Of a stretch of 64,000 bases of DNA, positions 13,401-19,757 are shown in pieces. The position numbers were made by a program, and so were the translations under genes. The stretch is from NCBI GenBank assembly GCA_963971285.1, contig OZ020254.1, positions 17,638,932-17,702,931 on the forward strand. The letters are read 5' to 3'. The notes under the pieces were generated by a model. That model saw nothing but the letters and a program-made list of their open reading frames with translations. It had not been told where the DNA came from and searched no databases. Source of the DNA: Astropecten irregularis. Lineage: Eukaryota; Echinodermata; Asteroidea; Paxillosida; Astropectinidae. Position 1 is the stretch's first letter. Every line of letters starts with the position of its first letter.

Positions 13401-15766
13401 GAGTAGCTGCAGGCTGCTCTTAATTCGATCTGTCATGGAATAAAAACAAACCTGTGAAATGTTCAGCTGAATTGATCTGTGGAAACAGTAGAAAACGGCG
13501 AAAACCCGTTGCAATTGTTTATACGCCAAATTGCGTGGGAATAGCTGTCTCGAGTTCTTTTTTTTTTCATTCCAAGATAAAAGGTTTTGGTGTTTGGTTT
13601 TACTCTTTTTTGGATAAAATACAGCATTGCTGACAACAACATTTTTATTACCGTATTATATCCTGTAAGTAAATGTGTGAACATGTCTGTATTGGTTTGT
13701 TACCAATTATGTTGTATAATATTTTTTAAAAGCACTGAGTAAACAGTGCCCAAGGGCGAGGCTTATTTGCCTAATTATATTTCCCCGACGAAAAGTCATT
13801 AATTACAACAATTACCATAATTGAATGTCTGTTCAGGGTAGACTTACAGAATTGAGTCACACCTTATCCAAAATCCGTATCCAATGTTTTATCTTGGTCA
13901 TAGTTTACGCCATACGTGGATACCTTTACCAGCAACATGACGGCGTCAATCGGCGGGCTTGACCTGATGGGCCCTACCGATCTCAGCCTTCTTGTCACCG
14001 CTATCTCGCCGCCAGCATTCCCGCTGATTTCACTGGTCCTGTCGGCCCAAAGAGTAAGTCAGACGCAGTGTTTTTGGTCGAAATTTTTTACTGACGTTTT
14101 GCATTTCAGTGGTTTTTCTTTGCAAATTTCGAGCGAATGTGTCATTCGTTATTTATCCTTTGTTCTCGGTTTCATGCAGAGCTCCACGAGTGCCGTTACC
14201 AGATAACCACATATAATTTACTTGTCAACTTGCCAAGTCAACTTATTAAGCCCAAAAAGTCGACTTATAGAGATAATTTATTTGTACAAGATGACTTAGT
14301 GAAAACTACGAAGTCGGCATATCATGATTTTTTTTTATCTCGCCAAGACGACTCACTGAAAGAAGGAAGTCGACTTGTCCCGATAGTTTACCTTGTAAAG
14401 ACATCTTAATAAATTAACTGAGGTTATTTAGACGACTTTAGATGCACTTCGTTGACTTGGCCAGATAAATTATCAGGAAAAAAATGATACGTCGACTTCT
14501 CGTTTTCACTAAATGTCATCTGGTTCAGATAATTATTGAGACAAGACGACTTTAACCACTCCAAAAGTCGACTTGGCGAGATAAAATTATGTGGTTTTAT
14601 GGATACGTTGAATGGCACTCGTGGAGCTCCGTAGTTTCAGTTGAATTTTTCATTCTTTCGTTGATTCAGTTGGCCTTTTATATTATTATACACTGTGTTT
14701 TTGTTTTTGCAGTTACGCCAACTTACGGAAGCCCTACCAACAAATGAGACCATTGATAGTTTGAATTATTTCATCAATCAGACGTGGGAGGGCTACAATG
14801 ACCACGGGTCGTCTCAATCGGACTTTCAGGTCAGAGGTCATGGGTCAAATAGCTAATTTTGTTTTTGTCAGAATAGGCCTGTTATAATTTGTTTCTGGGA
14901 ATATAAAGCGGTATATGGCACGGACACTGTTATTATATATGAAATTAAAAAGAATCATCTTGTTTTAAAGGTACTATCATACTTTGGTAGCACACCGAAA
15001 CAGAAATCTTCACAGATTTGCCTATAACTTTCAGGGTATAAAGATGGTGATGGTAGAAACATACCGTTAACATTTCTGCCTATAGTGCTGTATTTATTCA
15101 GAAAAGAGTAAAACCAGTGACCCAAATTGTTTGTTTATCTTTTAAAGATCAAAAATAAAAGAGAAAAGACTTAAGAAATACTATGGCCATTTTTCACTGT
15201 TTTCTCAAAACGTGGCACCGTATGGAACTGGAAATTTCACAGATGACTGTTACTATAATTATCTTCCTTGATATTTTTGCCCATGAATCTGTATTTCTTT
15301 GACAAAAAAAACCAAAGTATGATATTAACTTTAAAAGGCACCGTGGGCTGAATTGTTTCAGGCACGAGATCAGTGATCTTGCAGATCCACTTCCCCATTC
15401 AGGATACGCTAAATGGGATCCGGAGCAGCGGGATCACTGATCGTGTGCGTGAAGCAAAGTAGCAAACAGACCCAACAATACATGCGATTCAAAATCGCTC
15501 GACCTAGCTTTTCCGTGCATTTTGATTGGCCAACTCTTGGGGCACTCTCGTCAGTAGGTCTATTATAGGGCGTTTACGAAACGGAAGCTCAGGGCTCCGT
15601 CTCAGGCTCCGGCTCCATTTCACGAATCCATTCTGAAATAACGTGTATCAAAATAGAGGCTTTTGGCTGCGGTTCGGAAGTAGATTCTCTGGTTTGGAAA
15701 AGAAAACAGAGCTTCAGCTTCAATAAAAAAAACTATTTTCAGCATGTGGGTTTCAGAGCTGGAGCA

Positions 15767-15827
<61 letters not shown>

Positions 15828-16663
15828 CCGTTTCGTAAATCTGTGCCACTCATTGCAGTGTTTTTTTCCTCTAATTTAACAGGACCAAGTTGACTATGCT
15901 GATGTCGTCATCACTGAGTTACAAACCTTGGAAACCATGCGAGCCAACCTATTAACACTTCTGGTAAGAACGAATTCTCTCTACATTTTTATTGATTTTG
16001 TCAGTGTCGTCTGGTTTCTACTAAAAAAAGATATGATTTTTTCTTCACTAAACCAGATCTGAATCATTGCTTTCATCCAATACTTTTTGTAATACTCCAA
16101 TTATATTCATTATACTCATATTATGTTTAAAAAAAATTTGCAAATTTATTATGACGACGTGATTGCTACGGTAACTATTTAATGACGTCAAGTACCACGT
16201 GACGGTTTATGGGCGTTTACGAAACGGAGGTTCAGGCTCCGTCTCAAGCTCCGGTTTCCATTTCTTGAATCTATTCAGAAATTGAACGGGTATCAAAATA
16301 GAGGCTTTTCACAGCGGTTCGGAAGTAGATTGTCTGGTTTAAAAAAGAAAACAGAGCTTTTGCTTCAATGTTATACCGCAACCTATAATTTTCAGCATTA
16401 TGGATGTCAGAGCTGGAGCCTGAGACTGAGCCTCCGTTTCGTAAACGCCCTTTGTCAGCGACCGTCTGGTGTCGAACGCACCTTATCTTAATTTTGCATT
16501 TTGCATTGTTGTTCTTTTCATAGGCAATTTAGTTGGTATTTTATTACTTCTGCAGGACACATTTTCACTGGAAGTTGCTTTCTTCGAGGCCGCTTTCTAC
16601 CAAGTTACGGTAAAAATGCATACTTTTTTGGATGTAGTTTGATTTGTCATGTTGCCTCCTTGG

Positions 16664-16694
<31 letters not shown>

Positions 16695-19416
16695 ATTTAA
16701 GGTTCAAAATTATTTAGGGTCTTTTTCAAAGCTCGGCTCCGGCTCCATTTCGTGAATGCATTCTGAAATAACGGATATAGAGACTTGTCTCTGCGGTTCG
16801 AAAGTTAATTCTCTGGTTTGAAAAAGAAAACAGAGCTTCAGCTTGAATGAAATTCACAACTTATTATTTCCAGCAGTGGATTTCAGAGACGAAGCCGGAG
16901 CCTAAGCCGGAGCCGAGCTTTGAGCAAGGCCTCTTATATTATGAAAATGTCACTCCCGCCTCTTGATGGCAGCAGACACATATTCTTGAAGGAAAATTGC
17001 ACTACGTCTGTTTTCGTATAGTAAAACCACCTATAAATTTAATAAGAACTTTGCAGTAAGGGGGTATTTTTATGTTACTGATTTCTATAGAATTTCACAG
17101 CTGATGCAATACCAATCATCTCGTCACGCTCACAAGACTTGCAAGACTTTTCATCAGATGCCAGCAATATTATCACGGCGGTAAGTCATCCATTTGACCG
17201 AATTGGAGCATTAAAAAACAGCAAATCTGAAAGAAACAGACAAAATATCAAGTACATTGCGAACTAAAGGAAAGTTACGGGCGATTCAAGAGTTAACGAT
17301 GCGTTGGCCAATCACAATCCCAATGCGTGTCTGAAAGGGTCCACATAATTATTCCGCGTATTGTGATTGGCCAATTCGTTGCAAAATCTTGGTTGCGCAT
17401 TGCATTGGGTATTGAAATCGCCAGTATTGGTTCCTGTATATTCATATTTATTAGCATTTATTTATTTATTGAAATGTATTTACCCAGGGATGCCCAAATA
17501 GTTCAAAACTGGTTTTCATTGGCGCCGTGCATGTGAAAAATCAACAGTTATTAATTAACATAACACAGGCTACCCTACAGTAATTGTTTTATGCTTTAGT
17601 AATTTCCTGATTTCCTTTCCCTTTGAAAACAGTCACTGACTTCATTCGCCGACAACGTTATTTCAGATACGGAAGAACTTATCAACGAACCCAAAAATAA
17701 GGTATGAGTGACACTATACGTACATGTATTCTGCTTTACGTGACATTTAGACGAAGGTGGTAAATTATGTGCTTCTCTTCACATTGATATCTTGGTGCAT
17801 AGGTCGTATGTTACATCTGAAAATAACAAGCAAAAGGAATGCTCTTATAATAGAGCATTTATAATGCGCACAGTTTCTGGATCGAGGAAAATACCATTCA
17901 AAGGCGCAGGTCTGGGAAGGTTAAAGATGGAAGGCAAGATTGAAAAGATATGTCTTTAGATGGAGTTTGAAGCGTGAGAGATTATTTTCGTCCCTCAACT
18001 TGTCTGTGTCTGGCAAAAAATTCCAGAGACGCGGTGCAAAGCTGGAGAAAGCCCTGTCGTCATAGGTTGCCAGACGAGTCTTGGGAACGGACAGAATATG
18101 AGAAGATGACGATGACCTCAGACCGGGAGCCAATTTCACGTCGCTGCTTAGCACAAACAAATTTCTAAGCATGACATTATTGTCTTAATAAAAACAGGGT
18201 CAACAACCAAATTTCCTTGTGTTGTGCCGTGATTGTTCTTTGGGTGTTGTCCGCTGACCATGGATACCAAAGGGAATTTTTAACAGTGGTTTATTTTATT
18301 GGGCAAGACATTTTTGTGCTAAGCAAATTTGTGTGCTTAGCAGCTCCATGAAATTGGCCTTAGGTCTATTGCAACATGTCCTGGATGTAGAATTTTCTGC
18401 TGTTAGGATGAATCCTAACGTCCAATACCTATTTCAAAATTATAAGTCATTTCCTTTCTTCATAAACAAGTTTTTGAAAAGGAATAACATTTGGCACCAT
18501 TATTAGAAATGTAATACTCTCTCCTTAAAAAATTATTTTTGATATTCCCTATTTTCTAGATTGCGAATGACATTGGTCGTTGTGGTGTGATTGCCCGAGC
18601 ATATGAAGACGTAGTGGCTGAAGTTTGTGTACATTTCCTAACCGGTTTCGTAAGTAAATCTCCAATAATATCATGTCTTTAGGCCTACTAGTCATTGATG
18701 GTACCATCGGCGACATTGGGTTTGATGATTTGTACAGTCTGGTAATTTGGTAGAAATGTATTACTTTTAGTCACTGATTCTAAAAAGACAATAATTTTTA
18801 ATCTTTAAGCAATTTAATGAGATTTTGAAGTCGCCAATCATAGGGCGTTTACGAAACGGCTCCATTTCCGGCTCCGGCTCCATTTCGTGAATCCATTCTG
18901 AAATAACGGGTATCCAAAAAGTGAGGCTTTTTGCTGCATGCGGCTGTGAAGTAGATTATCTGGTTTGAAAAGGAAAACAGAGTTTAAGCTTCAATGAAAA
19001 ACCACAACCTATATTTTCAGCATATGGATGTCAGAGTTGGAGCCTGAGCATGAGCCTCCATTTCGTAAACGCCCATAGTGCGCCAATTTTGTCAACCCAA
19101 TGCGCATCTTGAAAGGGTATTTAAACCAATTCCGCGCATTGTGATTGGCCAACGCTTTACAAACTCATGGTGGCGCACTATTGTGAATTGCCCGTATTTT
19201 CCGATCCTTGGGCGATTGTGATTATATTTTCCTTAACTTGATCTTACTTTTTTTCCCCTCCAGAATGCTCTCTGGTTGTCAACTGGAATCATTTCCGTGT
19301 GTTGTCTACCTATCATCATTCTTAATGTATGTCTCTCCAAGTATGTTCGGCGAGCTAAGCCAGCAGATGGCAATGTTTATCGGGACCTATCCCCGATGAA
19401 CAGGGGGGAGGCTTAA
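1168..19416 (+). CDS. prom1: Prominin (CD133-like) pentaspan membrane glycoprotein, 23 exons
   Basis: Complete gene. Joining 1168-1447, 2090-2145, 2231-2439, 2704-2824, 3032-3092, 3441-3530, 5187-5419, 5657-5743, 6758-6821, 7980-8056, 8920-9005, 9929-10081, 11092-11215, 11931-12031, 13192-13282, 13904-14053, 14713-14829, 15883-15963, 16556-16609, 17091-17180, 17633-17701, 18560-18649 and 19264-19416 gives 2637 nt (878 residues plus stop) with every phase closing and no internal stop. Vertebrate prominins are about 830-870 residues. Seen in the sequence: a signal peptide (1-30), TM1 about 118-140, the prominin hallmark CLCRCCGKC at 142-150, TM2 about 167-188, a large extracellular loop, TM3 about 457-480, TM4 about 510-533, a second large loop, TM5 about 831-852 and a 26-residue cytoplasmic tail with tyrosines. 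There are about nine N-glycosylation sequons, all in the loops. Family knowledge: prominins bind cholesterol and mark plasma-membrane protrusions and photoreceptor discs. The choice between PROM1 and PROM2 orthology is open. Exon edges are predicted by eye without transcript data. Confidence 0.93.
2090..2145 (+). CDS. prom1: Prominin exon 2 (residues 94-112)
   Basis: The acceptor TTTTTCCAG ends at 2089 and the donor is GAG/GTACG. The exon encodes the juxtamembrane stretch DPLIGIFTGSADIID and ends in phase 0. Confidence 0.85.
2231..2439 (+). CDS. prom1: Prominin exon 3 (residues 113-181): TM1, Cys-rich loop, start of TM2
   Basis: It carries TM1, then CLCRCCGKC (the diagnostic cytoplasmic cysteine cluster of prominins), a basic loop and the first part of TM2. 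The acceptor is CTTCAG and the donor GC/GTGAGT, leaving phase 2. Confidence 0.95.
2512..2642. repeat. MITE-like element, GGGTCGATTTCA family, copy 1
   Basis: Lies in prominin intron 3. It begins GGGTCGATTTCAC and ends in the near reverse complement GTGAAATCGAGCC. The internal TCGTAACTTAC and GAGTTACGATCGATCG are also mutually inverted. A second copy lies at 10815-10958. Confidence 0.75.
2704..2824 (+). CDS. prom1: Prominin exon 4 (residues 182-222)
   Basis: It completes TM2 (AGCFTIL) and starts extracellular loop 1. The acceptor is GTGCAG and the donor TTC/GTAAGT. Confidence 0.9.
3032..3092 (+). CDS. prom1: Prominin exon 5 (residues 223-242)
   Basis: It encodes DLRQVGNISHIVDSTMDSLS, which includes an NIS glycosylation sequon. 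The acceptor is TTCAAAG and the donor G/GTGAGT; it exits in phase 1. Confidence 0.85.
3441..3530 (+). CDS. prom1: Prominin exon 6 (residues 243-272)
   Basis: Extracellular loop 1, with a heptad-like helix and an NNT sequon. It enters and leaves in phase 1, which fits direct splicing to exon 7 at 5187. Confidence 0.85.
3672..4549. repeat. Nested pair of inverted-repeat elements in prominin intron 6
   Basis: The outer termini are ATTGGTGGCGCCCTCCG (3672) and its reverse complement ending at 4549. Inside, a second element runs 3758-4511 with about 30-bp termini beginning GGGCCGTATGCATAAAAAG. The inner element is filled with the short palindrome CAAGCAATTGCTT and variants, more than ten times in both orientations. 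Several frames look open only because of this simple composition. Confidence 0.75.
5187..5419 (+). CDS. prom1: Prominin exon 7 (residues 273-350)
   Basis: The acceptor TTTCCAG ends at 5186. The frame LANPLTTLSSMAGLL then runs to DPFLTSFSFST before ACG/GTAAGG. Two cysteines (NDCAS, YGVCAL) are candidates for a loop disulfide. Confidence 0.85.
5657..5743 (+). CDS. prom1: Prominin exon 8 (residues 351-379)
   Basis: The acceptor is TTCTTTTAG and the donor GAT/GTAAGT, with phase 0 at both ends. It encodes LSVYNFAPVMFYPTIVNAVL and onward, part of extracellular loop 1. Confidence 0.85.
5764..5808 (+). repeat. (GTT)n microsatellite
   Basis: A nearly uninterrupted GTT run in prominin intron 8, about 45 bp. 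Confidence 0.85.
5880..6246. mobile_element. MITE with 35-bp perfect terminal inverted repeats and TA flanks
   Basis: It begins GGAGTCCACTGGGCCGGCGC. Bases 5878-5914 are the exact reverse complement of 6212-6248. Treating the outermost TA on each side as a target duplication gives a Tc1/mariner-like non-autonomous element of 367 bp. GCGCCA-type words recur inside. It has no coding capacity. Confidence 0.85.
6758..6821 (+). CDS. prom1: Prominin exon 9 (residues 380-400)
   Basis: The acceptor is TTTACAG and the donor CAG G/GTATGT. It encodes GDAALKEAQATVVNASNEAF with an NAS sequon. It exits in phase 1. Confidence 0.83.
7255..7624. mobile_element. MITE-like element, ATACTTTGG family, copy 1
   Basis: Lies in prominin intron 9. 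The termini AAAGGTAGTATCATACTTTGG, trimmed to AAGGTAGTATCATACTTTG here, face CCAAAGTATGATATTGCTTT. Related copies lie at 14965-15336 and 45062-45435, and degenerate pieces lie near 11640-11885, 13590-13710, 26970-27050 and 59270-59540. Confidence 0.75.
7980..8056 (+). CDS. prom1: Prominin exon 10 (residues 401-426)
   Basis: The acceptor is CCAGCAG; use of the second AG keeps the phase. It encodes DVGNILTDVEVTVWNATDE and onward, with an NAT sequon. The donor is GAG/GTTAGC. Confidence 0.8.
8176..8294 (+). repeat. tRNA-like repeat with short terminal inverted repeats, copy 1
   Basis: Termini AAAGAAAATTGAC and GTCAATTTTTCTTT enclose a tRNA-like core from 8212. The D-arm and A-box AGCTCAGTTGGTAGAGC are perfect, and GGTACGAATCTC is B-box-like. 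The 5' GGCTGAA does not pair with the 3' end and the anticodon arm is irregular. I therefore read it as a tRNA-derived repeat, not a functional tRNA gene. Confidence 0.7.
8920..9005 (+). CDS. prom1: Prominin exon 11 (residues 427-454)
   Basis: The acceptor is CTATACAG and the donor AG/GTTAGT. It encodes SLGESLDTQGFRDQIKEYVD and onward, just before TM3. It exits in phase 2. Confidence 0.85.
9152..9391. mobile_element. GGGCCAATTTCA-family MITE (short subtype), copy a
   Basis: The termini GGGCCAATTTCA and TGAAATTGGCC are inverted, with inner TGCTTAGCAC/GTGCTAAGCAGC words. It lies in prominin intron 11. Short-subtype siblings lie at 12425-12659 and 18125-18360. Confidence 0.8.
9622..9748 (+). 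repeat. tRNA-like repeat with short terminal inverted repeats, copy 2
   Basis: It has the same plan as 8176-8294: AAAGATAATTGACTATTAGG at the start, the core TAGCTCAGTTGGTAGA, a B-box-like GTTTGAATCCTG, and GTCAATTTTACTTT at the end. The anticodon region differs completely from copy 1. Confidence 0.7.
9929..10081 (+). CDS. prom1: Prominin exon 12 (residues 455-505): TM3
   Basis: It encodes TM3 (YVAFMVFASIGFVMSLLCIL and onward) followed by a basic/polar cytoplasmic loop, KKSRRPSQRSD. The donor is GG/GTAAAA. Confidence 0.92.
10354..10606. mobile_element. GGGCCAATTTCA-family MITE (long subtype), copy b
   Basis: It runs from GGGACCAATTTCATACAGCT to the inverted AGCTCTATGAAATTGGCCC. The long subtype has TTTGGTGCTTAAGC and TGATCAAA words internally. 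It is shared with 12289-12768 and 12887-13127. Confidence 0.8.
10815..10958. repeat. MITE-like element, GGGTCGATTTCA family, copy 2
   Basis: The termini GGGTCGATTTCA and TGAAATCGACCC are perfectly inverted. The body matches 2512-2642 (ATCGTAACTTAC, ATGATGCATTGCAGCCC, GAGTTACGATCGAT). It lies in prominin intron 12. Confidence 0.8.
11092..11215 (+). CDS. prom1: Prominin exon 13 (residues 506-547): TM4
   Basis: It encodes TM4 (WTFIFAVIFCVPTAIWFIIG), followed by ANVTLLCD at the start of extracellular loop 2. The acceptor is TTTATAG and the donor AAG/GTTAGT. Confidence 0.9.
11931..12031 (+). CDS. prom1: Prominin exon 14 (residues 548-580)
   Basis: The acceptor is ATTTTCAG and the donor GA/GTAAGC. 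It encodes VVDNRELWGGNTLLDSVVQF and then an NLT sequon in loop 2. It exits in phase 2. Confidence 0.87.
12289..12768. mobile_element. Long-subtype MITE interrupted by another MITE
   Basis: Left part 12289-12424 and right part 12660-12768 together make one GGGCCAATTTCA-family long-subtype element, collinear with 12887-13127. A short-subtype element sits between them. It lies in prominin intron 14. Confidence 0.78.
12425..12659. mobile_element. Short-subtype MITE nested in the preceding element
   Basis: It starts GGGGCCAATTTCACGGGGCT and ends CATGAAATAGGCCCC, closely like 9152-9391 and 18125-18360, including the internal TTATTGGGCAAGACATTTTT. Confidence 0.8.
12887..13127. mobile_element. GGGCCAATTTCA-family MITE (long subtype), copy e
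   Basis: It starts GGGGCCAATTTCATAGAGCT and ends near GTGAAATTGCTCCC. It ends 64 bp before prominin exon 15. Confidence 0.8.
13192..13282 (+). CDS. prom1: Prominin exon 15 (residues 581-611)
   Basis: The acceptor is CATCGCTAG and the donor GAG/GTTTGT. It encodes DCQDDQTLYEALHLSSAGLL and onward, with a loop-2 cysteine. Confidence 0.84.
13904..14053 (+). CDS. prom1: Prominin exon 16 (residues 612-661)
   Basis: The acceptor is GGTCATAG and the donor AGA/GTAAGT. It encodes FTPYVDTFTSNMTASIGGLD and onward, with an NMT sequon; phase 0 at both ends. Confidence 0.85.
14179..14629. mobile_element. MITE with GAGCTCCACGAGTGCC termini
   Basis: It lies in prominin intron 16. The termini GAGCTCCACGAGTGCC and GGCACTCGTGGAGCTC are perfect inverted repeats, and outer arms of about 50 bp are also inverted. 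The body is rich in AAGTCGACTT-like words, so most of the element can fold back. Confidence 0.82.
14713..14829 (+). CDS. prom1: Prominin exon 17 (residues 662-700)
   Basis: The acceptor is TTTTTGCAG and the donor CAG/GTCAGA. It holds NET and NQT sequons in extracellular loop 2. Confidence 0.87.
14965..15336. mobile_element. MITE-like element, ATACTTTGG family, copy 2
   Basis: It runs from TTAAAGGTACTATCATACTT to the inverted CCAAAGTATGATATTAACTT. The body is collinear with 7255-7624 (AGAAAAGACTTA, TTTTTCACTGTTTTCTCAAA). Confidence 0.8.
15568..15839. mobile_element. GGGCGTTTACGAAACGGA-family MITE, copy 1, with microsatellite
   Basis: It begins GGGCGTTTACGAAACGGA and ends CCTCCGTTTCGTAAA. Its 3' terminal repeat contains a (GAGCCT)n run at about 15767-15829 that the other copies lack. 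Confidence 0.82.
15883..15963 (+). CDS. prom1: Prominin exon 18 (residues 701-727)
   Basis: The acceptor is TTTAACAG and the donor CTG/GTAAGA. It encodes a helical stretch, DVVITELQTLETMRANLL; phase 0. Confidence 0.87.
16211..16450. mobile_element. GGGCGTTTACGAAACGGA-family MITE, copy 2
   Basis: Both termini are intact: GGGCGTTTACGAAACGGAG against CCTCCGTTTCGTAAACGCCC. The body matches copies 1 and 4 (AAAATAGAGGCTTTT, GAAAACAGAGCTT). Confidence 0.87.
16556..16609 (+). CDS. prom1: Prominin exon 19 (residues 728-745)
   Basis: A 54-nt exon encoding DTFSLEVAFFEAAFYQVT. The acceptor is TTCTGCAG and the donor ACG/GTAAAA; phase 0. Confidence 0.82.
16717..16931. mobile_element. GGGCGTTTACGAAACGGA-family MITE, copy 3 (diverged ends)
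   Basis: The body matches copies 1, 2 and 4. The ends are different and still inverted: CTTTTTCAAAGCTCGGCTCC against GGAGCCGAGCTTTGAGCAAG. It may be a related subfamily. It follows a poly-T run at 16664-16690. Confidence 0.7.
17091..17180 (+). CDS. prom1: Prominin exon 20 (residues 746-775)
   Basis: The acceptor is TTCTATAG and the donor GCG/GTAAGT. It encodes NFTADAIPIISSRSQDLQDF and onward, with an NFT sequon; phase 0. Confidence 0.85.
17279..17422. repeat. Foldback element with GGCCAATCACAAT arms
   Basis: GGGCGATTCAA faces TTGAAATCGCC, and the internal GCGTTGGCCAATCACAAT faces ATTGTGATTGGCCAATTCG. A related short foldback lies at 19076-19180. Confidence 0.65.
17633..17701 (+). CDS. prom1: Prominin exon 21 (residues 776-798)
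   Basis: The acceptor is GAAAACAG and the donor AAG/GTATGA. It encodes SLTSFADNVISDTEELINEP; phase 0. Confidence 0.83.
17921..18124 (-). pseudogene. C-terminal tail of a non-LTR retrotransposon reverse transcriptase
   Basis: The minus strand encodes VPKTRLATYDDRAFSSFAPR, then LWNFLPDTDKLRD and, after a short gap, FKLHLKTYLF. From family knowledge this is the usual end of CR1/L2/Rex-type RT polyproteins (a TRL-x-YGDRAFS, LWN-LP, F-LKTHLF pattern). Only about 70 residues remain. The fragment is cut on its upstream side by the MITE starting at 18125. It lies antisense in prominin intron 21. Confidence 0.8.
18125..18360. mobile_element. GGGCCAATTTCA-family MITE (short subtype), copy f
   Basis: It starts GGGAGCCAATTTCACGTCGC and ends GCAGCTCCATGAAATTGGCC. 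It is collinear with 9152-9391 and 12425-12659 and abuts the LINE tail at 17921-18124. Confidence 0.8.
18560..18649 (+). CDS. prom1: Prominin exon 22 (residues 799-828)
   Basis: The acceptor is TTTTCTAG and the donor TTC/GTAAGT. It encodes IANDIGRCGVIARAYEDVVA and then a second cysteine just before TM5, an arrangement typical of prominins. Confidence 0.87.
18843..19074. mobile_element. GGGCGTTTACGAAACGGA-family MITE, copy 4
   Basis: It runs from GGGCGTTTACGAAACGG to CCATTTCGTAAACGCCC and is flanked by ATA on both sides, a possible target duplication. A short foldback follows directly at 19076-19180, with TAGTGCGCCA against TGGCGCACTA. Confidence 0.85.
19264..19416 (+). CDS. prom1: Prominin exon 23 (residues 829-878): TM5, tail and stop
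   Basis: The acceptor is CCCCTCCAG. It encodes TM5 (WLSTGIISVCCLPIIILNVC) and a short cytoplasmic tail, SKYVRRAKPADGNVYRDLSP and six more residues. The stop is TAA. The tail is shorter than the vertebrate one but keeps tyrosines that could be phosphorylated. Confidence 0.92.
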   Translation, partial: NALWLSTGIISVCCLPIIILNVCLSKYVRRAKPADGNVYRDLSPMNRGEA

Positions 19417-19437
19417 TATCGTCAGCTGGGAATAATA

Positions 19438-19757
19438 GTAATCCAAAAACAAATTTTTGAATGGCGCCCTCGTTTGATTAAAACAAAAAAATGCGGTGGT
19501 GTTTTTCGGTCTTCGTGCACTACTATACCACTCCGTGGCTCACGATTTATTCCTGAAAGGAACACAGAGATAGGCGAATATTCGGCATCATGGACAACAT
19601 CTTCAACATTTCCCTACCGGTCTTTTGCTCATGATTAGCTTTCCGGCCTCCCAGATTCCAATAAAAAATGACTTGGCAGTGTAAAAGGTAATAATACTGA
19701 CATCAATGCATTTTTGTATCACAAGAGGGCGCCACTCAAAAACTTGTGTTTGGATTA
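19438..19757. mobile_element. MITE in the prominin 3' UTR
   Basis: It begins GTAATCCAAAAACAAATTTT, 22 bp after the stop codon. It ends in the inverted counterpart TTGTGTTTGGATTAC, with GGCGCCCTC facing GAGGGCGCC. The 3' UTR therefore begins inside a mobile element. Confidence 0.78.
19660..19665 (+). terminator. Candidate polyadenylation signal AATAAA
   Basis: The first AATAAA after the prominin stop codon, 244 bp downstream and inside the MITE at 19438-19757. More distal sites exist (for example near 20523), so its use is inferred. Confidence 0.45.
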
